The position numbers were made by a program, and so were the translations under genes. Source: Aurelia coerulea (Eukaryota > Cnidaria > Scyphozoa > Semaeostomeae > Ulmaridae). From it: a DNA stretch of 64,000 nucleotides. Every line of letters begins with the position of its first letter. The first letter of the stretch is position 1. The notes beneath the pieces are model-generated. The model saw nothing but the letters and a program-made list of their open reading frames with translations, ran no database searches and had not been told where the DNA came from. Location of the stretch: the NCBI GenBank assembly GCA_039566865.1, contig CM076960.1, forward strand, positions 7,826,501 to 7,890,500. The letters are read 5' to 3'. Positions 9,123 through 19,909 of the stretch are shown one piece after another.

Positions 9123-9332
9123 CAATCATGGACAAAATAGTTTGAGACAAATTCAAACTTTAAGATCTGACTATTGAAGATCCCCCCTTCCCCTTATTCA
9201 ATGTTGGTAACGTGTCGAGGGAGGTTCTCCGATTTTTCAACATTGATTGTGGGGGGAACGGGGGGAGAGGATGCTGAAAAGTTCAACATATCAGAGAAAG
9301 TTAATTTGTCTCATAATTTATGTCCATGATTG
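9123..9332. repeat. Palindromic module copy 4
   Basis: 210 bp. Same termini and G/C tracts as the other copies, with small changes ('ccccttcccc', 'ggtaacgtg'). Confidence 0.87.
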
Positions 9333-10182
9333 TCTGAAAAATGTTCATACTTCGCCAAATGTCAAAAGAACTTAAGCAAAATTTTTGCCCTGCTCGCAGT
9401 GCAGGTTTTATTCGTACCATATTATCAATATGAATGGCAATGCTCAGTACTTATTTCCGAGATGACAACAACAACAACAACAACAAAAACAATAACATGG
9501 TAGATTATCTCTGTTAAGATGAGATAAGAATTAAGCACGAGTCCTTTATCTTGCATCATATAAGATTGCGCTCATCAAATTAAATGAAGAACTCCTTTGG
9601 TAACATGCTAACATGTTACCATACATGATACCCACATGTTACTACAGTTTTCTATGCTTCAATTTGTGATATCGACATGTTACTACATGTTACCATCATT
9701 TGTAAAAAAAGAGACATATATATTTTTATAAATGATGGTAACATGTGGTAACATGTTGGGAAAGAGCTATTTGTGGTACTTTTACACAAACTGAAATGGT
9801 ATCATGTGTGGTATCATGTGGTAACATGTGGTAACATGTGCTAACATATGCTTAATGCATAACTCTATACGGTGTGTAATGCAAAATGTGTTCTATCAAA
9901 TGTTCCACCATGGTTCCACGACCTGAACGTTGATCAGTGAGTGTGCACATCATGCTTTCTCTATCATCTAAAGCTTAGCTAAGTTAACTTTCAGAAAATG
10001 TGAGAAAAAGAGCCAAACAAGGGCCTAAATTTCTTAATTGAGGCAGCCTGGTTTTGAAAAAATATTCAGTAGTTTTGTCCAAGATTTTCTGAAAGCTAGA
10101 AATACTTTGTAAACCACGATAGTTCTCCAGGAAAATGTTTGGCTTCCTCTTCAGGTGGGGTATTTTGTATTTTTCATTTGGA
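9333..10182. repeat. Spacer 4 of the 1060 bp unit, intact
   Basis: 850 bp. Best reference copy of the uninterrupted spacer: (CAA) tract near 9466-9486, hairpin arms 9675-9701 and 9730-9756, ACATGT-rich direct repeats around 9800-9850. Non-coding. Confidence 0.87.
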
Positions 10183-10392
10183 CAATCATGGACAAAATAG
10201 TTTGAGACAAATTCAAACTTTAAGATCTGACTATTGAAGATCCCCCCCTCCCCCTTATTCAATGTTGGTGACGTGTCGAGGGAGGTTCTCCGATTTTTCA
10301 ACATTGATTGTGGGGGGAACGGGGGGAGAGGATGCTGAAAAGTTCAACATATCAGAGAAAGTTAATTTGTCTCATAATTTATGTCCTGATTG
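10183..10392. repeat. Palindromic module copy 5
   Basis: 210 bp. The right terminus has lost one A ('gtcctgattg'). Confidence 0.87.
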
Positions 10393-11242
10393 TCTGAAAA
10401 ATGTTCATACTTCGCCAAATGTCTAAAGAACTTAAGCAAAATTTTTGCCCTGCTAGCAGTGCAGGTTTTATTCGTACCATATTATCAATATGAATGGCAA
10501 TGCTCAGTACTTATTTCCGAGATGACAACAACAACAACAACAACAAAAACAATAACATGGTAGATTATCTCTGTTAAGATGAGATAAGAATTAAGCACGA
10601 GTCCTTTATCTTGCATCATATCAGATTGCGCTCATCAAATTAAATGAAGAACTCCTTTGGTAACATGCTAACATGTTACCATACATGATACCCACATGTT
10701 ACTACAGTTTTCTATGCTTCAATTCGTGATATCGACATGTTACTACATGTTACCATCATTTGTAAAAAAAGAGACATATATATTTTTATAAATGATGGTA
10801 ACATGTGGTAACATGTTGGGAAAGAGCTATTTGTGGTACTTTTACACAAACTGAAATGGTATCATGTGTGGTATCATGTGGTAACATGTGGTAACATGTG
10901 CTAACATATGCTTAATGCATAACTCTATACGGTGTGTAATGCAAAATGTGTTCTATCAAATGTTCCACCATGGTTCCACGACCTGAACGTTGATCAGTGA
11001 GTGTGCACATCATGCTTTCTCTATCATCTAAAGCTTAGCTAAGTTAACTTTCAGAAAATGTGAGAAAAAGAGCCAAACAAGGCCCTAAATTTCTTAATTG
11101 AGGCAGCCTGGTTTTGAAAAAATATTCAGTAGTTTTGTCCAAGATTTTCTGAAAGCTAGAAATACTTTGTAAACCACGATAGTTCTTCAGGAAAATGTTT
11201 GGCTTCCTCTTCAGGTGGGGTATTTTGTATTTTTCATTTGGA
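10393..11242. repeat. Spacer 5 of the 1060 bp unit, intact
   Basis: 850 bp, almost identical to spacer 4. Hairpin arms 10735-10761 and 10790-10816. Confidence 0.87.
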
Positions 11243-11453
11243 CAATCATGGACAAAATAGTTTGAGACAAATTCAAACTTTAAGATCTGACTATTGAAGA
11301 TCCCCCCCTCCCCCTTATTCAATGTTGGTGACGTGTCGAGGGAGGTTCTCCGATTTTTCAACATTGATTGTGGGGGGAATGGGGGGAGAGGATGCTGAAA
11401 AGTTCAAAATATCAGAGAAAGTTAATTTGTCTCATAATTTATGTCCATTATTG
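11243..11453. repeat. Palindromic module copy 6 (right terminus of block)
   Basis: 211 bp. The right end is TGTCCATTATTG, then TA and satellite A. The block therefore ends on a whole module and has no trailing spacer. Confidence 0.87.
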
Positions 11454-14400
11454 TAAAATGACACTAAAGAAAAAACTGAAGTCTATAGTAATTTTTACAA
11501 GAATGGTTGCTGCAGCACTAATATAGTGCTATAAAAAAGTTACTGGCAGAACTAAAGTTTTAAAGAACGATGAGTGCAATACTCTTTATCATATAAATTG
11601 TAGCTATTAAAGTACATTAATCTACAATTTTTGTTTTTATATTTTTTTTTTCTTTAAGAAAATAAACATTTAATTAATCGATGTTTGTTTATGCAGTAAA
11701 GCTAAAATGAGACTAAAGAAAAAACTAATGTCTATATTAATGTTTCCAAGGATAATTGCTGCAGCACTAATATAGTGCTATAAAAGAAGTTACTGGCAGA
11801 ACTATAGTTTTATGGGACAATGAGTGCAATACTCTTAATAATATGAATTGCAGCTACTAAAGTACTTTAATCCACAATTTTTGTGTTTATATTTTGTTTT
11901 CTTTAAGAAAATAAACATTTAATTAATCGATGTTTGTTTATGCAGTGAAGCTAAAATGAGACTAAAGAAAAAACTAATGTCTATAGTAATGTTTCGATAA
12001 ATAGTTGCTACAGTACTAATATAGTACTATAAAAGAAGTTACTGGCAGAACTATAGTTTTAAAGGACGATGAGTGCAATACTCTTAATAATATGAATTGT
12101 AGCTACTAAAGTACGTTAATCCACACTTTTTGTGTTTATATTTTGTTTTCTTTGAGAAAATAAACATTTAATTAATCGATGTTTGTTTATGCAGTAAAGC
12201 TAAAATTAAAGCTAGAATGAGACTAAAGAAAATACCAATGTCTATAGTAATGTATCCGAGAATGGTTGCTGCAGCACTAATATACTGCTATAAAAGAAGC
12301 TACTGGCAGAACTATAGTTTAAATGCACGATGTGTACAATACCCTTTATAATAAAAATTGTGGCTACTAAAGTACGTTAAACAACACTTTTTTTGAATAT
12401 GTTTTGTTTTCTTTGAGAAAAAAAATATTTAATTGATCGATGTTTGTTTATGCCGTAAAGCTAAAATGAGACTAAAGAAAAAACTAAAGTCTATAGTAAT
12501 TTTTACAAGAATGGTTGATGCAGCACTAATATAGTGCTATAAAAAAAGTTACTGGCAGAACTAAAGTTTTATAGAACGATGAGTGCAAAACTCTTTATAA
12601 TATAAATTGTAGCTATTAAAGTACGTTAATCCACAATTTTTGTGTTTATATTTTGTTTTTTTTTTTGAGAAAATAAACATACGCTTAATCGATGTTTGTT
12701 TGTGCAGTAAAGCTAAAATGAGACTAAAGAAAAAACTAATGTCTATATTAATGATTCCAAGAATGGTTGCTGCAGCACTAATATAGTACTATAAAAGAAG
12801 TTACGGGCAGAACTATAGTTTTAAAGGACGATGAGTGCAATACTCTTAATAATATGAATTGTAGCTACTTAAGTACGTTAATCCACACTTTTTGTGTTTA
12901 TATTTTGTTTTCTTTGAGAAAATAAACATTTAATTAATCGATGTTTGTTTAGGCAGTAAAGCTAAAATTAAAGCTAAAGCCAAAGAAAATACCAATGTCT
13001 ATAGTAATGTATCCGAGAATGATTGCTGCAGCACTAATATACTGCTATAAAAGAAGCTACTGGCAGAACTATAGTTTAAATGCACGATGTGTACAATACC
13101 CTTTATAATAAAAATTGTGGCTACTAAAGTACGTTAAACAACACTTTTTGTGATTATATTTTGTTTTCTTTGAGAAAGTAAATATTTAATTGATCGATGT
13201 TTGTTTATGCCTTAAAGCTAAAATGAGACTAAAGAAAAAACTAAAGTCTATAGTAATTTTTACAAGAATGGTTGATGCAGCACTAATATAGTGCTATAAA
13301 AAAAGTTACTGGCAGAACTAAAGTTTTATAGAACGATGAGTGCAAAACTCTTTATAATATAAATTGTAGCTATTTAAGTACGTTAATCCACAATTTTTGT
13401 GTTTACATTTTGTTTTTTTCTTTGAGAAAATAAACATTTAATTAATCGATGTTTGCTTATGCAGTAAAGCTAAAATGAGACTAAAGAAAAAACTAATGTC
13501 TATAGTAATATTTCGAAAAATAGTTGCTGCAGTACTAATATAGTGTTATAAAAGATGTTACTTGCAGAACTAAAGTTTTAAAGGACGATGAGTTCAATAC
13601 TCTTTATAATATAAATTGTAGCTATTAAAGTACGTTAATCAACACTTTTTGTGTTTATATTTTGTTTTCTTTGAGAAAATAAACATTTAATTGATCGATG
13701 TTTGTTTATGCAGTAAAGCTAAAATGACACTAAAGAAAAAACTAAAGTCTATAGTAATTTTTACAAGAATGGTTGCTGCAGCACTAATATAGTGCTATAA
13801 AAAAGTTACTGGCAGAACTAAAGTTTTAAAGAACGATGAATGCAATACTCTTTATCATATAAATTGTAGCTATTAAAGTACATTAATCTACAATTTTTGT
13901 GTTTATATTTTGTTTTCTTTAAGAAAATAAACATTTAATTAATCGATGTTTGTTTATGCATTGAAGCTAAAATGAGACTAAAGAAAAAACTAATGTCTAT
14001 AGTAATGTTTCGAAAAATAGTTGCTACAGTACTAATATAGTGTTATAAAAGATGTTACTGGCAGAACTAAAGTTTTAAAGGACGATGAGTTCAATACTCT
14101 TTATAATATAAATTGTAGCCATTAAAGTACGTTAATCCACAATTTTTGTGTTTATACTTTGTTTTCTTTAAGAAAATAAACATTTAATTAATCGATGTTT
14201 GTTTATGCAGTGAAGCTAAAATGAGACTAAAGAAAAAACTAATGTCTATAGTAATGTTTCGATAAATAGTTGCTACAGTACTAATATAGTGTTATAAAAG
14301 ATGTTACTGGCAGAACTAAAGTTTTAAAGGACGATGAGTTCAATACTCTTTATAATATAAATTGTAGCCATTAAAGTACGTTAATCCACAATTTTTGTGT

Positions 14401-15359
14401 TTATATTTTGTTTTCTTTAAGAAAATAAACATTTAATTAATCAATGTTTGTTTATGCAGTGAAGCTAAAATGAGACTAAAGAAAAAACTAATGTCTATAG
14501 TAATGTTTCGATAAATAGTTGCTACAGTACTAATATAGTGTTATAAAAGATGTTATTGGCAAAACTAAAGTTTTATAGGACGATGAGTGCAATACTCTTT
14601 ATAATATAAATTGTAGCTATTAAAGTACGTTAATCAACACTTTTTGTGTTTATATTTTGTTTTCTTTGAGAAAATAAACATATGCTTAATCGATGTTTGT
14701 TTGTGCAGTAAAGCTAAAATGAGACTAAAGAAAAAACTAATGTCTATATTAATGTTTCCAAGAATGGTTGCTGCAGCACTAATATAATGCTATGAAAGAA
14801 GCTACTGGCAGAACTATAGTTTAAAAGGACGATGAGTGCAATACTCTTAATAATATGAATTGTAGCTATTAAAGTACGTTAATCAACACTTTTTGTGTTT
14901 ATATTTTGTTTTCTTTGAGAAAATACACATTTAATTAATCGATATTTGTTGATGCAGTAAAGCTAAACTTAAAGCTAAAGCTAAAGAAAATAGCAATGTC
15001 CATAGTAATGTATCCGAGAATGGTTGCTGTAGCACTAATATACTGCTATAAAAGAAGCTACAGGCAGAACTATTGTTTAAATGCACGATGAGTGCAATAC
15101 CCTTTATAATAAAAATTGTGGCTACTAAAGTACGTTAAACAACACTTTTTGTGTTTATATTTTGCTTTCTTTGAGAAAGTAAACATTTAATTGATCGATG
15201 TTTGTTTATGCAGTGAAGCTAAAATGAGACTAAAGAAAAAACTAATGTCTATATTAATGTTTCAAAAATAGTTGCTGCAGTACTAATATAGTGTTATAAA
15301 AGATTTTACTGGCAGAACTAAAGTTTTAAAGGACGATGAGTGCAATACTCTTTATAATA
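11454..15359 (+). repeat. Satellite A array, about 16 monomers
   Basis: Head-to-tail monomers in + orientation, of about 249 and 257 bp. The first bases continue the monomer interrupted at 747: private variants such as 'tttatcatataaatt' and 'acattaatctacaa' are shared with 13850-13895. Early monomers form a 3-monomer (about 747 bp) periodicity (12230 and 12977). The segment ends at TA (15358-15359) where TIR element 2 inserted. No genes. Confidence 0.95.
12977..13721 (+). repeat. Paralogous empty site for the composite block
   Basis: Matches 1-747 almost exactly and then runs without a break into sequence matching 11454 onward. The TA at 13720-13721 corresponds to the duplicated TA around the block, giving a within-window control for the insertion. 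Confidence 0.88.
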
Positions 15360-16230
15360 CCGGGTGCGCCAAAATAAACTATGCACTTTTGGCAGGCCAC
15401 GATAAATCGTACACTGGACCGATTTTGAAGATATATCACTTAATCTTTAGCAGAAAGCCTGAATTAGATTCTAGGATTTTTTGCAAATTTTTCTGTTTTC
15501 AGTTTTTAGAGCTACAAGCGAGTTTCTTAAAATTTTTGTTTTCGAAAACACTGAAAACGATCAAAAAACGTTGATCAAATTTTCTAAAGACTCATCATGA
15601 ATGGACAAAGAGAAAATGTTTTCAGCGTGATTTGGGGATTTGGAGATTTTCTGCACGAGTGTTATTTCAAATATTGGCTTGTTGCGAAATTCTGTAGTAG
15701 TTGCAATAAAGTGCCGCCCCAAAAGCCGTCACAAAATCAAAAATGTAACAAAACTGCATCTTGCTGGCCCCATGACTCGTCCTCGCTTGTCCTTTAACCC
15801 CCTTGATACAGGAACACAGCCTGCAGCAAAGCATACATTCAATGACATTACAAAAGAAAAGACATTTCTTTATATTCTTGAAAATATTATTACATTTCTC
15901 ACAAGATAGTACGAACTCTCGCACAGCAGCTTACAATTAGTCGATTTCTAAATCCCAAATCACCACGAACAAGTTTTCTCTTTGTCCATTCATGTCGATT
16001 CTTTGGAAAGCTTGATCGACGTTTTTTGATCGTTTTCAGTGTTTTCGAAAACAAAAATTTTAAGAAACTCGCTTGTAGCTCTAAAAACTGAAAACAGAAA
16101 AATTTGCAAAAAATCCTAGAATCTAATTCAGGCCTTCTGCTAAAGATCAAGTCATAGATCTTCAAAATCGGTCTTGTGTACGATTTATCGTAGCCTGCCA
16201 AAAGTGCATAGTTTATTTTGGCGCACCCGG
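15360..16230. mobile_element. TIR element 2 (871 bp, TA duplication, about 285 bp inverted repeats)
   Basis: Starts CCGGGTGCGCCAAAATAAAC and ends with its reverse complement, flanked by TA (15358-15359 and 16231-16232) inside 'ctctttataaTAtaaattg' of a satellite monomer. The arms run about 15360-15650 and 15942-16230 and are over nine-tenths identical by eye, so this is the youngest of the three related elements. About 290 bp of unique, non-coding core lies between them. The 61-100 codon frames here are the two arms read outward and not genes. The arms could form a very long hairpin RNA. Confidence 0.92.
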
Positions 16231-19200
16231 TATAAATTGTAGCTATTAAAGTACGTTAATCAACACTTTTTGTGTTTATATTTTGTTTTCTTTGAGAAAA
16301 TACACTTTTAATAAAAATTGTGGCTACTAAAGTACGTTAAACAACACTTTTTGTGTTTATATTTTGCTTTCTTTGAGAAAATAAACATTTGCTTAATCGA
16401 TGTTTGTTTATGCAGTAAAGCTAAAATGAGCCTAAAGAAAAAACTAATGTCTATAGTAATGTTTCGAAAATAGTTGCTTCAGTATTAATATAGTGGTACA
16501 AAAGATGTTACTGGCAGAACTAAAGTTTTAAAGGACGATGAGTTCAATACTCTTTATAATATAAATTGTAGCTATTAAGTACGTTAACCCACACTTTTTG
16601 TGTTTATATTTTGTTTTCTTTGAGAAAATAAACATTTGCTTAATCGATGTTTGTTTATGCAGTAAAGCTAAAATGAGACTAAAGAATAAACTAATGTCTA
16701 TAGTAATGTTTCCAAGAATGGTTGCTGCAGCACTAATATAGTGCTATAAAAGAAGTTACTGGCAGAACTATAGTTTTATGGGACGATGAGTGCAATACTC
16801 TTAATAATATGAATTGCAGCTACTAAAGTACGTTAATCCACACTTTTTGTGTTTATATTTTGTTTTCTTTGAGAAAATAAACATTTAATTAATCGATGTT
16901 TGTTTATGCAGTAAAGCTAAAATTAAAGCTAAAACTAAAGAAAATACCAATGTCTATAGTAATGTTTCCGAGAATTGTTGCTGCAGCACTAATATAGTGC
17001 TATAAAAGAAGTTTCTGGCAGAACTATAGTTTTAATGGACGATGAGTGCAATACCCTTTATAATATAAATTTTGGCTACAAAAGTACGTTAAACAACACT
17101 TTTTGTGATTATATTTTGTTTTCTTTGAGAAAATAAACATTTGATTGATCGATGTTTGTTTAAGCAGTAAAGCTAAAATGAGACTAAAAAAAAACTAAAG
17201 TCTATAGTAATTTTTACAAGAATGGTTGATGCAGCACTAATATAGTGCTATAAAAAAAGTTACTGGCAGAACTAAAGTTTTAAAGAACGATGAGTGCAAT
17301 ACTCTTTATAATATAAATTGTAGCTATTAAGTACGTTAATCAACACTTTTTGTGTTTATATTTTGTTTTCTTTGAGAAAATAAACATTTAATTAATCGAT
17401 GTTTGTTTATGCAGTAAAGCTAAAATTAAAGCTAAAACTAAAGAAAATACCAATGTCTATAGTAATGTATCCGAGAATGGTTGCTGCAGCACTAATATAG
17501 TGCTATAAAAGAAGTTACTGGCAGAACTATAGTTTTAAATGACGATGAGTGCAATACCTTTATAATATAAATTGTGGCTACTAAAGTACGTTAAACAACA
17601 CTTTTTGTGATTATATTTTGTTTTTTTGAGAAAATAAACATTTGCCTAATAGATGTTTGTTTATGCAGTAATGCTAAAATGAGACTAAAAAAAAACTAAA
17701 GTCTATAGTAATTTTTACAAGAATGGTTGCTGCAGCACTAATATAGTGCTGTAAAAAAGTTTCTGGCAGAACGAAAGTTTTAAAGAACAATGAGTGCAAT
17801 ACTCTTTATAATATAAATTGTAGCTACTAAAGTACGTTAATCCACAATTTTTGTGTTTATATTTTGTTTTCTTTAAGAAAATAAACATTTAATTAATCGA
17901 TGTTTGTTTATGCAGTGAAGCTAAAATGAGACTAAAGAAAAAACTAATGTCTATAGTAATGTTTCGAAAAATAGTTGCTGCAGTACTAATATAGTGTTAT
18001 AAAAGATGTTACTGGCAGAACTAAAGTTTTATAGGACGATGAGTGCAATACTCTTTATAATATAAATTGTAGCTATTAAAGTACGTTAATCAACACTTTT
18101 TGTGTTTATATTTTGTTTTCTTTGAGAAAATAAACATTTAATTAATCGATGTTTGTTTATGCAGTAAAGCTAAAATGAGACTAAAGAAAAAACTAACGTC
18201 TTTAGTAATTGTTTCCAAGAAAGGTTGCTGCAGCACTAATATAGTGCTATAAAAGAAGTTACTGGCAGAACTATAGTTTTATGGGACGATGAGTGCAATA
18301 CTCTTTATAATATGAATTGTAGCTACTAAAGTACGTTAATCCACACTTTTTGTGTTTATATTTTGTTTTCTTTAAGAAAATAAACATTCAATTAATCGAT
18401 GTTTGTTTATGCAGTGAAGCTAAAATGAGACTAAAGAAAAAACTAATGTCTATTGTAATATTTCGAAAAATAGTTGCTGCAGCACTAATATAGTGTTATA
18501 AAAGATGTTACTGGCAGAACTAAATTTTAAAGAACGATGAGTGCAAAACTCTCTATAATATAAATTGTAGCTACTAAAGTACGTTAATCCACACTTTATG
18601 TGTTTATATTTTGTTTTCTATGAGAAAATAAACATTTAGTTAATCGATGTTTGTTTATGCAGTAAAGCTAAAATTAAAGCTAAAGCTAAAGAAAATACCA
18701 ATGTCTATAGTAATGTATCCGAGAATGGTTGCTGCAGCACTAATATACTGCTATAAAAGAAGCTACTGGCAGAACTATAGTTTAAATGCACGATAAGTGC
18801 AATACCCTTTATAATAAAAATTGTGGCTACTAAAGTACGTTAAACAACACTTTTTGTGTTTATATTTTGCTTCCTTTGAGAAAATAAACATTTAATTGAT
18901 CGATGTTTGTTTATGCAGTGAAGCTAAAATGAGACTAAAGAAAAAACTAATGTCTATAGTAATGTTTCGAAAAATAGTTGCTGCAGTACTAATATAGTGT
19001 TATAAAAGATGTTACTGGCAGAACTAAAGTTTTAAAGGACGATGAGTGCAATACTCTTTATAATATAAATTGTAGCTACTAAAGTACGTTAATCCACACT
19101 TTTTGTGTTTATATTTTGTTTTCTTTGAGAAAATAAACATTTAATTAATCGATGTTTGTTTATGCAGTAAAGCTAAAATGAGACTAAAGAAAAAACTAAT

Positions 19201-19660
19201 GTCTATAGTAATGTTTCCAAGAATGGTTGCTGCAGCACTAATATAGTGCTATAAAAGAAGTTACTGGCAGAACTATAGTTTAAATGGACGATGAGTGCAA
19301 TACCCTTTATAATATAAATTGTGGCTACAAAGGTACGTTAAACAACACTTTTTGTGTTTATATTTTGTTTTCTTTGAGAAAATAAACATTTAATTGATCG
19401 ATGTTTGTTTAAGCAGTAAAGCTAAAATGAGACTAAAGAAAAAACTAAAGTCTATAGTAATGTTTCCAAGAATGGTTGCTGCAGCACTAATATAGTGCTA
19501 TAAAAGAAGTTACTGGCAGAACTATAGTTTTATGGACGATGAGTGCAATACTCTTAATAATATAAATTGTAGCTATTAAAGTACGTTAATCCACACTTTT
19601 TGTGTTTATATTTTGTTTTCTTTGAGAAAATAAACATTTAATTGATCGATGTTTGTTTAT

Positions 19661-19909
19661 GCAGTAAAGCTAAAATGAGACTAAAGAAAAAACTAATGTC
19701 TATAGTAATGTTTCCAAGAATGGTTGCTGCAGCACTAATATAGTGCTATAAAAGAAGTTACTGGCAGAACTATAGTTTTATGGGACGATGAGTGCAATAC
19801 TCTTAATAATATGAATTGCAGCTACTAAAGTACGTTAATCCACACTTTTTGTGTTTATATTTTGTTTTCTTTGAGAAAATAAACATTTAATTAATCGATG
19901 TTTGTTTAT
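19661..19909 (+). repeat. Reference monomer of satellite A (249 bp)
   Basis: A typical short-class unit, GCAG to GCAG. Landmarks: GCTGCAGC palindrome (19726-19733, contains a PstI site), inverted repeat AGCACT-AATAT-AGTGCT (19731-19747), consensus TATA-box-like TATAAAAG (19747-19754), CACTTTTTGTG mini-hairpin, AATAAA (19878-19883), AAACAT...ATGTTT inverted repeat enclosing TTAATTAATCG, and a ClaI site ATCGAT. The family is strongly AT-rich. Confidence 0.9.

Larger units (their letters stand above)
748..11453. mobile_element. TA-flanked composite block of tandem 1060 bp units bounded by a palindromic module
   Basis: One insertion into satellite A. The left flank ends 'gtaaagcTA' (746-747 = TA) and the right flank resumes 'TAaaatgacac' (11454-11455 = TA). 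The uninterrupted paralogue at 13720-13721 reads 'aaagcTAaaatgacac', so TA is a target-site duplication. The block begins CAATCATGGACA and ends in a degenerate reverse complement (TGTCCATTATTG), which form terminal inverted repeats. Inside are six copies of a 210 bp module and five spacers of about 850 bp, with unit starts at 748, 1807, 7095, 9123, 10183 and 11243. Starts not separated by an insertion are 1059-1060 bp apart. A LINE and a TIR element interrupt spacers 2 and 3. No transposase is present. I read it as a non-autonomous TA-targeting (Tc1/mariner-like) element whose interior was amplified in tandem; the family assignment is inference. Confidence 0.8.

Noticed and set aside
15389..16201. 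Similar 61- and 100-codon proteins on opposite strands in TIR element 2
   Set aside because: The similarity arises because the two arms are inverted copies; no known domain.
19661..19909. Hammerhead ribozyme in the satellite monomer, suggested by 'acgatgagtgcaatactc'
   Set aside because: A GAGT-ACTC mini-stem is present, but the core CTGANGA and the following GAAA are missing on both strands.
19661..19909. CENP-B box or known centromeric motif in satellite A
   Set aside because: No TTCG...CGGG pattern is seen. Centromere function cannot be judged from sequence alone.
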